DNA of 64,000 bases, from contig NZ_JARUBN010000001.1 of the NCBI RefSeq assembly GCF_029626265.1, positions 186,001 through 250,000 on the forward strand, in the 5' to 3' direction. Shown in pieces: positions 16,589 to 25,398 of the stretch (the stretch's first letter is position 1; each line of letters starts with the position of its first letter). Under the pieces are notes generated by a model that was not told where the DNA came from, ran no database searches, and saw nothing but the letters and a program-made list of their open reading frames with translations. Position numbers and translations under genes: made by a program. Source of the stretch: Micromonospora sp. WMMD1102 (lineage in GTDB: Bacteria > Actinomycetota > Actinomycetes > Mycobacteriales > Micromonosporaceae).

Positions 16589-17278
16589 GTGAGTCGGCTG
16601 TGGAGCCGGTTCGGTGTCCGGGGAGTCGCCGTTGCCCTGCTCCTGGGGGGCGTCGGCGGTGGTTACTACCTCGGCGAGGACCGGGAAGCGCAGCAACACA
16701 GCATCGAGGCCGAGTCGGCGTTCGACGCGCAGCAGGCCGAGTGGGACCTGCTCCGCGAGCGACACGCGGCGCACATCCGGGCCACCGCCGAGCAGCGGGC
16801 CGCGGAGGCGGAGGCCGCCCGGAAGGCGGCCGAGATCGCCAAGGCGGCGGCGGAGCGGGCCAAGAAGGCGGAACAGGCCGCGAGCCGAAAGCGCGAACGC
16901 GAGAAGCAGGAGAAGGAGGCGGCGGAGCAGGCCACCAAGCCGTACGACGGGCCGATTCCCGCCTCCTGCAACGAATACAGCGGTAACCGCGAGATCGGTT
17001 GCGCCCTGCTGCTCGACAAGGGCTTCGCGCTTTCCGAGATGCCCTGTCTCGACAGGCTCTGGAAGAAGGAGAGCGGCTGGAACCACAAGGCCGAGAACAA
17101 GAACACCGGGGCGTACGGCATCCCGCAGGCCCTGCCGGGGACCAAGATGGCCTCGGCCGGCAGCGACTGGCGGACCAGCCCGGCGACCCAGATCAAGTGG
17201 GGTCTCGGCTATATCAAGGGTCGGTACGACACGCCCTGCGGCGCCTGGAGCTTCTTCCAGGCCGAGGGCTTCTACTGA
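16589..17278 (+). CDS. Secreted transglycosylase-like protein with coiled coil
   Basis: 229 residues from GTG 16589, with GAGAGGA upstream. A signal-anchor segment (about 8-26) leads into a long Ala/Glu/Lys coiled coil (about 30-112), then a C-terminal SLT-like domain (about 125-229) with W-K-K-E-S-G-W-N, including a candidate catalytic Glu, followed by N-T-G-A-Y-G-I-P-Q-A-L-P-G. Two pairs of cysteines could form disulfides outside the cell. The domain resembles actinobacterial lytic transglycosylases that cleave peptidoglycan. The leader carries alternative hairpins. The downstream rhomboid protease is on the same strand but 139 nt away. Confidence 0.82.
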   Translation: MSRLWSRFGVRGVAVALLLGGVGGGYYLGEDREAQQHSIEAESAFDAQQAEWDLLRERHAAHIRATAEQRAAEAEAARKAAEIAKAAAERAKKAEQAASRKREREKQEKEAAEQATKPYDGPIPASCNEYSGNREIGCALLLDKGFALSEMPCLDRLWKKESGWNHKAENKNTGAYGIPQALPGTKMASAGSDWRTSPATQIKWGLGYIKGRYDTPCGAWSFFQAEGFY

Positions 17279-17417
17279 GCCGAACGTCACAGGTCGACCA
17301 CCTCGGAGGCGGGGGCCGGGCCGGAGGCGCCCGCGCCCCCCGCTTCCGGGCGGCGTTTTCCGCCCTGTCGACCGACTCCGGTGGCGGTCGGCGCGGGAAG
17401 CTGATAGCAACTTGAGG

Positions 17418-18077
17418 GTGACGTTCGACCCGATGTCCCGGGGCAACGACCCCAACCGGTTCGGCACCGAGGCCTTCTACGCGGCACTCGGCCGGGCCTT
17501 CGTGGCGATGTGCGCCGTGGTGCCGGTGCTCTTCGTGATCGAGGCACTCGACGTCTGGCTGAACGCCGGCTTCGACACCACCGCCGGGATCATGCCCCGG
17601 AACATCGCCGGGCTGGACGGGATCTTCTTCGGGCCGTTCCTGCACCACGGCTTCGACCACCTCTACAGCAACAGCGTGCCGCTGATCCTGCTCGGCACCT
17701 TCGTCCTGGCCGCCGGGGCGAAGCGGTTCCTCTACTCCACGCTGCTGATCATGTTCGTCAGTGGGCTCGGGGTGTGGTTCACCGGGTCGCCCCGGTCCAT
17801 CGTGGTCGGGGCGAGCGGGGTGGTCTTCGGCTACCTCGGCCTGCTCTTCATGCGGGGCATCGTCGAACGCAGCTGGTGGAACATGGGCGTCGTGCTGCTG
17901 GTCGGCCTGCTCTACGGCTGGCAACTGCTCGGGGTGCTGCCCACCGACGAGCCGATCTCCTGGCAGGGGCACCTCTTCGGCCTGCTCGGCGGGCTGGTGG
18001 CCGCGGTGGTCTTCCGACGGCGCCGCCCCCGCGACGACGACCCGTACCGGTCGGAGTCGACCATGACCCTGCCCTGA
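17418..18077 (+). CDS. Rhomboid-family intramembrane serine protease
   Basis: About 219 residues from GTG 17418; ATG 17433 and TTG 17412 are alternatives and none has an ideal ribosome site. Six hydrophobic segments. The catalytic Ser133 is in G-A-S-G-V-V-F-G-Y, His185 is in W-Q-G-H-L-F-G-L, and the H-H-G-F-D-H-L-Y-S-N-S block in segment 2 supplies the family's Asn and His. It cleaves transmembrane substrates within the bilayer; the substrate is unknown. The tail after the last segment is basic, then acidic. Confidence 0.88.
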   Translation: MTFDPMSRGNDPNRFGTEAFYAALGRAFVAMCAVVPVLFVIEALDVWLNAGFDTTAGIMPRNIAGLDGIFFGPFLHHGFDHLYSNSVPLILLGTFVLAAGAKRFLYSTLLIMFVSGLGVWFTGSPRSIVVGASGVVFGYLGLLFMRGIVERSWWNMGVVLLVGLLYGWQLLGVLPTDEPISWQGHLFGLLGGLVAAVVFRRRRPRDDDPYRSESTMTLP

Positions 18078-18213
18078 CGCCGCGCCCCTGGCCTGCGCGG
18101 ACGCCGCGTACACCCGCCGGTGGGACGGCTATTGCTTCGATACCTGTTGTCCGCCTACGGTCGGATCAGCACAGTTGTTGATCAGTCCGTGACCGGAGAG
18201 CGACGGTGGGCAC

Positions 18214-19182
18214 ATGCGTGAGGTCGATGTCGCGATCATCGGAGCCGGCCCCACCGGGCTCTTCGCCGCCTACTACGCCGGATTCCGGGGACTGTCGGTC
18301 GCGGTCGTCGACGTGCTGCCCGAGCCCGGCGGGCAGGTCACCGCGATGTACCCGGAGAAGATGATCTACGACGTCGCCGGGTTCCCGTCGATCAAGGGTC
18401 GCGACCTGGTCGCCAACCTGGTCACCCAGGCCGCGTCCTTCGACCCGGAATACCTGCTCGGGGTACGCGCCGAGAAGCTGTCCTACCTGGACGGCAGGCC
18501 GGCGCTCAGCCTGGCCAACGGGGAAGCCCTGCACTGCGGGGCGATCATCGTCACCGCCGGGCTGGGCAGCTTCACGCCCCGACCGCTGCCCGCCGCCGAG
18601 AACTTCGTCGGCAGCGGCATCGTCTTCTTCGTACCGCACCTGGCCGATCTCGCCGGGCAGGACGTGCTCATCGTCGGCGGCGGCGACTCGGCGTTCGACT
18701 GGGCGCTGGCCCTGCAACCGCTGGCCCGGTCGGTCACCCTGGTGCACCGCCGGGAGAAGTTCCGGGCACACGCCGCCACCGTCGACCGGGTACGCGGACT
18801 GCCGGTACGCATCGTGGTCAACGCCGAGGTGACGAAGCTGCACGGCGAGGGCGCGGTGACCGGGGCGGACCTGGTGGTGAAGGGCGGCGCGACCGAGACG
18901 GTCCCGGTCGACACGGTGGTCGCCGCGCTCGGTTTCACCGCCGACCTCGGGCCGCTCACCGAGTGGGGACTGGCGCTGGACAAGCGGCACATCCTGGTCG
19001 ACAGCACGATGGTGACGAACCTGCCCCGGGTCTTCTCGGCCGGCGACATCACCGAATATCCGGGCAAGGTCCGGCTGATCGCCACCGGCTTCGGCGAGGC
19101 CGCGACGGCGGTGAACAACGCGGCAGTGGTGATCAATCCGGCCGCCCACCTCTTCCCCGGCCACTCCTCCGACGCCGGCTGA
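18214..19182 (+). CDS. Ferredoxin/flavodoxin-NADP reductase, TrxR-like (type 2)
   Basis: 322 residues with two nucleotide-binding motifs: I-I-G-A-G-P-T-G (about 8-15) for FAD and I-V-G-G-G-D-S-A (about 153-160) for NAD(P). The redox C-x-x-C of thioredoxin reductase is absent from the expected position, while P-E-P-G-G-Q-V-T-A-M-Y-P-E-K and F-S-A-G-D-I-T are typical of type 2 ferredoxin-NADP reductases. It would pass electrons between NADPH and ferredoxin or flavodoxin in the cytoplasm. The stop region continues as three short repeats of CGGCTGACCC up to the end of convergent glpX. Confidence 0.88.
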   Translation: MREVDVAIIGAGPTGLFAAYYAGFRGLSVAVVDVLPEPGGQVTAMYPEKMIYDVAGFPSIKGRDLVANLVTQAASFDPEYLLGVRAEKLSYLDGRPALSLANGEALHCGAIIVTAGLGSFTPRPLPAAENFVGSGIVFFVPHLADLAGQDVLIVGGGDSAFDWALALQPLARSVTLVHRREKFRAHAATVDRVRGLPVRIVVNAEVTKLHGEGAVTGADLVVKGGATETVPVDTVVAALGFTADLGPLTEWGLALDKRHILVDSTMVTNLPRVFSAGDITEYPGKVRLIATGFGEAATAVNNAAVVINPAAHLFPGHSSDAG

Positions 19183-19222
19183 CCCAATCCTCGGCTGACC
19201 CGACCGGCTGACCCGACGCCGG

Positions 19223-20254
19223 CTACTCCTGCTCGGCCAGCGGGCGGCCGTCGAAGTCGACCGCCGAGTAGAGCGCCAGCTTCTCCAGCCGGTGGTAGGA
19301 GTCGATCACCCGGATGGTGCCGCTCTTGGAACGCATCACGATCGACTGCGTGTACGCGCCACCGGCCCGGTAGCGGACCCCGCGCAGCAAATCGCCGGAG
19401 GTGATCCCGGTCGCCACGAAGAAGGCGTTGTCCCCGGTCACCAGGTCGTCGGTGCCGAGTACCCGATCGAGGTCGTGTCCGGCGGCGAGCGCCTTCTGGC
19501 GCTCCTCGTCGTCCCGGGGCCAGAGCTTGGCCTGCATCGCCCCGCCCATGCACTTGAGCGCGCAGGCCGCGGTGATCCCCTCCGGGGTGCCGCCGATCCC
19601 CATCAGCACGTCGACGCCGGACTCACCCCGGGCCGCCGCGATGGCCCCGGCGATGTCGCCGTCGGAGATGAACGCGATGCCGGCGCCGGCCCGGCGGATC
19701 TGCTGCACCAACTCCTTGTGCCGGGGCCGGTCCAGCACGCAGACGGTGACGTCGGAGACCTCCGCACCCTTGACCTTGGCGATCCGGCGCAGGTTCTCCG
19801 CCACCCCGGCGTCGATGTCGATGACGTCGGCGTAGACCGGGCCGACCGCGAGCTTCTCCATGTAGAAGACCGCGCTCGGGTCGAACATCGCGCCGCGCTC
19901 GGCCACCGCGAGCACGGCCAGCGCGTTCGGCATGCCCTTGCTCATCAGCGTGGTGCCGTCGATCGGGTCGACCGCGACGTCGACCTCCGGGCCGCTGCCG
20001 TCACCGACCTGCTCACCGTTGTACAGCATCGGGGCGTTGTCCTTCTCGCCCTCGCCGATCACCACGACGCCGCGCATCGGGATCGAGTTGATCAGCTTGC
20101 GCATGGCGTCGACGGCCGCGCCGTCGCCACCCTCCTTGTCGCCCCGGCCGACCCACCGGCCGGCGGCCATCGCCGCCGCCTCGGTCACCCGGACGAGGTC
20201 GAGGGCCAGGTTGCGGTCAAGGTTCTGTGGCACCCGGGTACGGGTGTTGGTCAT
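19223..20254 (-). CDS. glpX: Class II fructose-1,6-bisphosphatase
   Basis: 343 residues from ATG 20254, chosen for AGGAGGAG immediately upstream; the frame is open 39 nt further. Converts fructose 1,6-bisphosphate to fructose 6-phosphate in gluconeogenesis. The metal-binding and catalytic motifs are present: [11 protein letters not shown] and D-P-I-D-G-T-T-L, with G-I-G-G-T-P-E-G in the substrate region. Length matches actinobacterial GlpX. Divergent from the DUF4245 gene, the usual neighbour in this phylum. Confidence 0.96.
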   Translation of the reverse strand: MTNTRTRVPQNLDRNLALDLVRVTEAAAMAAGRWVGRGDKEGGDGAAVDAMRKLINSIPMRGVVVIGEGEKDNAPMLYNGEQVGDGSGPEVDVAVDPIDGTTLMSKGMPNALAVLAVAERGAMFDPSAVFYMEKLAVGPVYADVIDIDAGVAENLRRIAKVKGAEVSDVTVCVLDRPRHKELVQQIRRAGAGIAFISDGDIAGAIAAARGESGVDVLMGIGGTPEGITAACALKCMGGAMQAKLWPRDDEERQKALAAGHDLDRVLGTDDLVTGDNAFFVATGITSGDLLRGVRYRAGGAYTQSIVMRSKSGTIRVIDSYHRLEKLALYSAVDFDGRPLAEQE

Positions 20255-20527
20255 GTCGGCTCCTCCTCGCGGCACTGCGGGGTGGCCCGGCACGGCACGG
20301 CGCCGCCGCCAGCCTTGGTCAGGAATCCTGACACGCCTGTCAACTTAACGCCGGTTCGGGCCCGGTGGTCCGGATCACGGCAACCGGTCGACTGCGGCGG
20401 ACCCGGGCCACCCATTCTGCCGGGTACCCGTGCCGTGGTCCGCCGGATCCGGCACCGGTTCCGCCGACCGGAGTCCTCGGCGGGCCGCCCGGAGAACCGT
20501 TGCCGGCGGAGCTGTCAAGATAGTGGG

Positions 20528-21196
20528 GTGAACTCCGCCCAGCCTGCCGACCACCTCCCCGCCGACCGCGCCCCGGCCGACAAACTGCCAGCCGGAGCCG
20601 GAGCCGGAGCCGGAGCCGGACCGGTCGACGGGCGGGTAACGCCGGCCGACGGCGGGCCGGTCGACGGGCGGGTGGTGCCGGCCGCGATCAGGTCGCAGCG
20701 CTCGACCAGGGACGTTGTCATCTCGCTGCTGGTCCTGCTGGTGCCGATCGCCCTCCTGATCGGCTTCGGCCGGATCGTCCTCGGCGCGGACCAGCCGGTG
20801 GTGGTCGACGCGGCCCCGGTGTTCCAGCAGGCCCGGTCCGCCAACGCCTTCCCGGTGAGCGAGCCGGCCGACCTACCCGACGGCTGGCGTACCGTCACCG
20901 CCCAGTTCCGGCGCGAGGAGGCCGGCGCGACGCTGCGGATCGGGTACCTCAGCCCGGACGGCGGCGGCGTGCAGCTGGTGCAGAGCAACCTGCCGGCCGA
21001 CGGGCTGTTGCCGGCCGAGTTGACCGGCGAGGGACGGCCGCAGGGCACGGTGGAGGTGGCCGGGCGCAGCTGGCAGCGTTACACGGCCCGTCCCGGCGAG
21101 TCGGCGCTGGTCCTGCTGGAGCCGGGCCGGACGGTACTTGTCGTCGGCCAGGTGCCCGAGCGTGAGCTGCACCGGATGGTCGTCGCCCTGCGGTAG
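20528..21196 (+). CDS. DUF4245 membrane-anchored protein
   Basis: 222 residues from GTG 20528. A Pro/Ala/Gly-rich tail, with an (Ala-Gly)n tract encoded by a GGAGCC hexamer repeat at about 20593-20622, precedes one membrane segment (about 66-90) and a beta-rich extracytoplasmic domain (about 95-222). The segment V-S-E-P-A-D-L-P-D-G-W-R-T and the closing V-V-G-Q-V-P-E-R-E-L are typical of DUF4245. Conserved between glpX and the xse genes in actinobacteria; role unknown. The tract is a likely site of length variation between strains. Confidence 0.85.
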   Translation: MNSAQPADHLPADRAPADKLPAGAGAGAGAGPVDGRVTPADGGPVDGRVVPAAIRSQRSTRDVVISLLVLLVPIALLIGFGRIVLGADQPVVVDAAPVFQQARSANAFPVSEPADLPDGWRTVTAQFRREEAGATLRIGYLSPDGGGVQLVQSNLPADGLLPAELTGEGRPQGTVEVAGRSWQRYTARPGESALVLLEPGRTVLVVGQVPERELHRMVVALR

Positions 21197-21287
21197 TCGG
21201 CACCTCCCGGCGCCCTGCGTGCCCGCACCCGATCGTGGGTAATGGTGGGTAATCAGCACAGCGGGGACTATCTGGGGAGGAACGACC

Positions 21288-22094
21288 GTGACAATCCGAC
21301 GGTGGGGCGCCGCCACGCTCGCTGCCGTGGCCCTGTTCGCGCCGGCTCTGACGGGCTGTGCGCGCGGGGGCACCGAACCGGAGACCACCGGTTCCGCGGC
21401 ACCGACGGTTCCGACGGACGCCAAGGAGGCGCTGCTCGCGTCGACCAAGGAGATCGCGAAGGGCAACTTCAAGTTCAGCATGAAGGGCGCGGACCTCGAC
21501 GGTCAGGGCTTCGTGCACCAGCCGAGCCAGAGTGCCCAGATGAGCATGAAGGCCGGCAGCGGCGATTTCTCGATGGACATGGAGGTCGTCTACATCTCGC
21601 CGGACAGCTGGGTGAAGCTGACCGTCACCGGTGCCGAGGGCGTACCGGGGCTGGAGAAGTTGAACACCGGCAAGTACCAGCACCTGGACCAGTCCAAGAT
21701 CAAGAGCACCGAGGGGCTGGGCTTCAACTTCACCGACGTCGACCCGGCCGGCAGCGAGGCGCTGACCAAGGCGATCGTCGACGTGCGGAAGACCGGCGAG
21801 GGCGCGTACACCGGGACCATCGACCTGGCCAAGGCCACCGACGCCGGCATGGTCAACGAGGACTCGGTCACACTGCTCGGCGCCGAGGCGACCAAGCTGC
21901 CGTTCGAGGCCAAGCTCGACACCGAGGGCCGGCTCACCTCGCTGGCCATCCAGCTCCCCGCGGTCGGCAGCGGCCAGGAGCAGGAACTGACCGTCGGCTA
22001 CTCCGACTACGGCGCGGCGAGCCCGGCCAAGGCGCCGCCGGCGGCCGAGGTCGTGGAGGCGTCGCCCGAGCTGTACGAGCTGTTCAACAAGTGA
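21288..22094 (+). CDS. Lipoprotein of LppX/LprG-like type
   Basis: 268 residues from GTG 21288, with GGGAGG 7 nt upstream. A short signal peptide ends in the lipobox L-T-G-C (Cys23), so the protein should be lipid-anchored outside the membrane. The mature part is a single beta-rich domain with lysine-rich repeats and the block V-Y-I-S-P-D-S-W-V-K-L near 100. It resembles the LppX/LprA/LprF/LprG fold group, whose members bind acylated lipids in mycobacteria; whether it binds lipid here is not shown by sequence. It ends in a hairpin facing xseB. Confidence 0.75.
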   Translation: MTIRRWGAATLAAVALFAPALTGCARGGTEPETTGSAAPTVPTDAKEALLASTKEIAKGNFKFSMKGADLDGQGFVHQPSQSAQMSMKAGSGDFSMDMEVVYISPDSWVKLTVTGAEGVPGLEKLNTGKYQHLDQSKIKSTEGLGFNFTDVDPAGSEALTKAIVDVRKTGEGAYTGTIDLAKATDAGMVNEDSVTLLGAEATKLPFEAKLDTEGRLTSLAIQLPAVGSGQEQELTVGYSDYGAASPAKAPPAAEVVEASPELYELFNK

Positions 22095-22120
22095 CACCCG
22101 CTGCCGGGTGGGGTGGCGCC

Positions 22121-22140
22121 GTCCGCCCCGCCCGGCGGAC
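22121..22140. terminator. Hairpin between lipoprotein gene and xseB
   Basis: GTCCGCC at 22121-22127 pairs with GGCGGAC at 22134-22140; a smaller hairpin CACCCG/CGGGTG lies at 22095-22110 directly after the lipoprotein stop. Together they can terminate both convergent genes. Confidence 0.5.
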
Positions 22141-22146
22141 CGGCGG

Positions 22147-22383
22147 TCAGCTCCGGTCGGTCTCCCGGGCCTGCCGGACGGCGTCGATCCGCTCCCGGGC
22201 CCCGTCGAGAAAGCCCTGACAGATCTCGGCCAGCCGCTCGCCCCGCTCCCAGAGCGCCAGCGACTCCTCCAGCGAGTTGCCGCCGGCCTCCAGCCGCTCG
22301 ACCACCGTGGCCAGCTCGGCCCGAGCCTGCTCGTAACTGAGCCCGTCACCCGGTCCGCTCGCGCGGTCGTCACCGTCAGTCAT
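22147..22383 (-). CDS. xseB: Exodeoxyribonuclease VII small subunit
   Basis: 78 residues, family-typical size. The core L-S-Y-E-Q-A-R-A-E-L-A-T-V-V-E-R-L-E followed by L-E-E-S-L-A-L-W-E-R-G matches XseB, which binds the large subunit to make the single-strand DNA exonuclease. Lies 60 nt downstream of xseA on the same strand, so the pair is presumably one transcript. A C-terminal D-R-S tail follows the second helix. Confidence 0.93.
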   Translation of the reverse strand: MTDGDDRASGPGDGLSYEQARAELATVVERLEAGGNSLEESLALWERGERLAEICQGFLDGARERIDAVRQARETDRS

Positions 22384-22443
22384 CAGATTCCTTTCGTGGA
22401 TACCTTCGCCTCGCGGCGTGGACCGCGCACACCCGTACGCCGG

Positions 22444-23664
22444 CTACGGCTCGACGACGGCGCCCAGTTCCCCCTCGGCGAGGCGTACCCGCAGCGGGTC
22501 ACCGGCGGCGACCTCGCCCGGTGCGCGTACGACATGGCCGTCGGCGCGCTGCACGATGGCGTACCCGCGGTTCAGGGTGGCCGCCGGGGAGAGTGCCCGC
22601 AGCCGCGCCACGGTGTGCCGCAGGTCCTCGGTCGCGGTGCCGACCCGGTGCCGCACGCAGCGCACGGCCCGGTCCCGCAGTGCGGTCACGTCGGCGGCCC
22701 GCTGGTCGAGCAGCACCTCCGGCCGGGCCAGCGCCGGGCGGAACCGCCAAGCGTCCAGCCGGTGCGCCTCCCGGTCGACAAGCCCGGTCATCGCCCGGTC
22801 GAGCCGGTCCCGGGCCATCCGGATCAGCCGGCTCTCCTCGCCCAGGTCCGGCACGATCCGCTTGGCGGCGTCGGTAGGCGTCGAGGCGCGCAGGTCGGCG
22901 ACGTAGTCGACAAGCGGCGCGTCGGTCTCGTGCCCGATCGCGCTGACCACCGGGGTACGGCAGCCGAAGACCGCCCGGCAGAGCGCCTCGTCGGAGAAGG
23001 GAAGCAGGTCCTCGACGCTGCCGCCACCCCGGGCCAGCACGATCACGTCGATGCCCGGGTCGGCGTCGAGCACCTTGAGCGCGTCGACGATCTGCGGTAC
23101 GGCGGTCGGCCCCTGCACCGCCACGTTCACCGTCCGGAACCGCACCGCCGGCCAGCGGCGCCGGGCGTTCGTCAGGACGTCCCGTTCGGCCGCCGAGGCG
23201 CGGCCGGTGATCAGGCCGATCCGGCCGGGCAGGAAGGGTGGCCGGCGCTTGCGGGACCTGTCGAAGAGCCCTTCGGCGGCGAGCAGCTTCTTCAGTTTCT
23301 CCAGCCGGGCCAGCAACTCGCCGAGCCCGACCTGCCGGATCTCGTCGGCCCGCAGGCTCAGCGTGCCCCGGGCGGCGTAGAACTCGGGCTTGGCGTGCAG
23401 GAGTACCCGGGCGCCCTCGGCCAGCTCCGGTGCACCGGCGTCCAGTACGTCCCGGTTGGTGGTTACGGTGAGGCTGAGGTCGGCCGACGGGTCCCGCAGG
23501 GTGAGGAAGACCGTCGCCGCGCCGGGGCGCCGGCTGAGCTGCGCCACCTGCCCGTCCACCCAGACCCAGCCCAGCTTGCCGATCCAGGCGCTCAGCTTCT
23601 GGCTGACCACCCGGACCGGCCACGGCTCGTCCGGGGTACTGCGCGGGATGCCGGCCTCGGTCAT
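22444..23664 (-). CDS. xseA: Exodeoxyribonuclease VII large subunit
   Basis: 406 residues. N-terminal OB fold (about 15-115, with [11 protein letters not shown]), then the catalytic domain with [13 protein letters not shown] and [14 protein letters not shown], and S-A-I-G-H-E-T-D. Acts with XseB in single-strand DNA degradation during repair. TAGGCT (23671-23676) ends 6 nt before the ATG and there is no ribosome site, so it is probably leaderless. Divergent from ispH. Confidence 0.95.
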   Translation of the reverse strand: MTEAGIPRSTPDEPWPVRVVSQKLSAWIGKLGWVWVDGQVAQLSRRPGAATVFLTLRDPSADLSLTVTTNRDVLDAGAPELAEGARVLLHAKPEFYAARGTLSLRADEIRQVGLGELLARLEKLKKLLAAEGLFDRSRKRRPPFLPGRIGLITGRASAAERDVLTNARRRWPAVRFRTVNVAVQGPTAVPQIVDALKVLDADPGIDVIVLARGGGSVEDLLPFSDEALCRAVFGCRTPVVSAIGHETDAPLVDYVADLRASTPTDAAKRIVPDLGEESRLIRMARDRLDRAMTGLVDREAHRLDAWRFRPALARPEVLLDQRAADVTALRDRAVRCVRHRVGTATEDLRHTVARLRALSPAATLNRGYAIVQRADGHVVRAPGEVAAGDPLRVRLAEGELGAVVEP

Positions 23665-23769
23665 CCGGTCAGCCTACGGCGGGCGGCGCACGGCCCCGGG
23701 CAGCACCTCACGGCCCCGGCGGGCCGGCGGCCAGCGGGCGGAACGACGGGCGGAACGTAGACTGGACGG
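23665..23769. promoter_or_regulatory. Divergent leaderless promoters of xseA and ispH
   Basis: TAGGCT for xseA (minus strand, 23671-23676) and TAGACT for ispH (plus strand, 23758-23763) each end 6 nt before the respective start codon. Neither gene has a Shine-Dalgarno. No clear -35 match is seen on either side. Confidence 0.6.
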
Positions 23770-24798
23770 GTGACCGGAGCTCAGGCGACACCCCAGACCG
23801 GTAAGCGAGTCCTGCTGGCGAAGCCCCGCGGCTACTGCGCCGGCGTCGACCGTGCCGTGCAGACCGTGCAGGAGGCCCTGAAGCTGTACGGGGCGCCGAT
23901 CTACGTCCGCAAGCAGATCGTGCACAACAAGCACGTCGTCTCCACCCTGGAGCGGCAGGGCGCCGTCTTCGTGGAGGAGAACGAGGAGGTGCCGGAGGGT
24001 TCGATCGTGGTCTTCTCCGCGCACGGCGTGGCGCCGGAGGTCCACGAGCAGGCCCGGAGCCGCTCGCTGAAGGCGATCGACGCCACCTGCCCGCTGGTCA
24101 CGAAGGTGCACCACGAGGCACGGCGGTTCGCGGCGGACGATTACGACATTTTGCTCATCGGTCACGAGGGGCACGAAGAGGTGATCGGCACCTCGGGCGA
24201 GGCACCCGCGCACATCCAGCTCGTGGACGGTCCGGAGGACGCCGACAAGGTGACCGTACGGGACCCGTCGAAGGTGGTCTGGCTCTCCCAGACGACCCTG
24301 TCGGTGGACGAGACCATGGAGACCGTCGCCCGGCTCAAGCGGCGGCTGCCGCTGCTCCAGTCGCCACCCAGCGACGACATCTGCTACGCCACCCAGAACC
24401 GCCAGCACGTCGTCAAGGAGATCGCCCCCGAGTGCGACGTGGTGATCGTGGTCGGCTCCCGCAACTCGTCGAACTCGGTCCGGCTGGTCGAGGTGGCGGT
24501 GGACGCGGGCGCCCGGGCCGGCCACCTGGTCGACTACGCCTCGGAGATCTCCGACGAGTGGCTGACCGGGGCCAGCACCGTCGGCCTGACCTCCGGAGCG
24601 AGCGTCCCGGACGACCTGGTGACGGAGGTGCTCGACCACCTCGCCGCGCGCGGCTTCGCCGAGGTGACCGAGGTGACCACGGCCGACGAGCGGCTGACCT
24701 TCTCGCTGCCCCAGGAACTCCGGCGGGACATGAAGGCGGCGGCCAGGGCCGCGGCCGGGCAGCCGGACGAACTCGCGGCGAGCGCCGCCAACGGCTGA
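23770..24798 (+). CDS. ispH: 4-hydroxy-3-methylbut-2-enyl diphosphate reductase
   Basis: 342 residues from GTG 23770. The last enzyme of the non-mevalonate pathway, reducing HMBPP to IPP and DMAPP with a [4Fe-4S] cluster. Cluster ligands Cys23 (G-Y-C-A-G-V), Cys107 (A-T-C-P-L-V) and Cys205 (D-I-C-Y-A-T) are present, as are H-N-K-H-V-V and S-A-H-G-V-A-P. Electrons could come from ferredoxin, for which a reductase gene lies 5 kb upstream. Leaderless -10 at 23758-23763. It supplies isoprenyl diphosphates for the prenyl synthase at 10.3 kb. Confidence 0.96.
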   Translation: MTGAQATPQTGKRVLLAKPRGYCAGVDRAVQTVQEALKLYGAPIYVRKQIVHNKHVVSTLERQGAVFVEENEEVPEGSIVVFSAHGVAPEVHEQARSRSLKAIDATCPLVTKVHHEARRFAADDYDILLIGHEGHEEVIGTSGEAPAHIQLVDGPEDADKVTVRDPSKVVWLSQTTLSVDETMETVARLKRRLPLLQSPPSDDICYATQNRQHVVKEIAPECDVVIVVGSRNSSNSVRLVEVAVDAGARAGHLVDYASEISDEWLTGASTVGLTSGASVPDDLVTEVLDHLAARGFAEVTEVTTADERLTFSLPQELRRDMKAAARAAAGQPDELAASAANG

Positions 24799-24891
24799 AC
24801 CGGGCCGGACGGTGCGGAACGGGTCGGGCCGGACGGTGCGGAAAGGGCTGCGGTGCGGAACGGACGGCGTGGCGTACGCGTCGGATCTGCC

Positions 24892-25338
24892 ATGACGACG
24901 CGCTGGCTGCTCGGCGTCGTGCTGGCCGGCGGGCTGGCGCTCGCCGGCTGTGCCGACTCCGGTCCGACCCCGCCGGGTGGATCGGGAGGCAGTCCGGTGA
25001 CCACGTCCCCCTCGCCAGGTCCGTCCTCGGCCGATCCGTCCGGGTCGCCCGGCGCCGTCCCGAGCACCCCAGGCGGCCCGATGGCCGGACCGGGCACCCC
25101 GACCAGACCGCCGCACGGCGGTGCGGGACCGAGCGGTACGACCACGGTCAGCGGGACGGTCCAGGCCGGCGTCGAGCCGAACTGCCTGCTGCTGGAGGGT
25201 TACCTGCTGGTCGGCGGCCCCCGGGACGTGCTCGCCCCCGGTGCCCGGGTGACGGTGACCGGCGAGATCCGCGCCGACCTGATGACCACCTGCCAGCAGG
25301 GCACCCCGCTCCAGGTGCGATCCGCCACCCGGAGCTGA
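24892..25338 (+). CDS. Small lipoprotein with Pro/Ser/Gly-rich linker
   Basis: 148 residues from ATG 24892, which gives a 20-residue signal peptide ending at lipobox L-A-G-C. GTG 24853, after AAAGGG, would add 13 residues and has the better ribosome site. Residues 22-85 are a disordered Pro/Ser/Gly linker of the kind that spans the cell wall. The C-terminal 60 residues form a small beta domain containing V-E-P-N-C-L-L-L-E-G-Y and T-T-C-Q-Q-G-T, whose two cysteines may pair. No function known. Confidence 0.7.
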   Translation: MTTRWLLGVVLAGGLALAGCADSGPTPPGGSGGSPVTTSPSPGPSSADPSGSPGAVPSTPGGPMAGPGTPTRPPHGGAGPSGTTTVSGTVQAGVEPNCLLLEGYLLVGGPRDVLAPGARVTVTGEIRADLMTTCQQGTPLQVRSATRS

Positions 25339-25398
25339 ACGGCCTCGCCGCACGGCCGGCGGCACAGCCTCGCTCGGGGCGGCGACGCGATCGGGCGA

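Noticed and set aside
18160..18200. Operator formed by two GATCAG-containing copies before the ferredoxin reductase gene
   Set aside because: The similarity is driven by the GATC palindrome and is too short to separate from chance.
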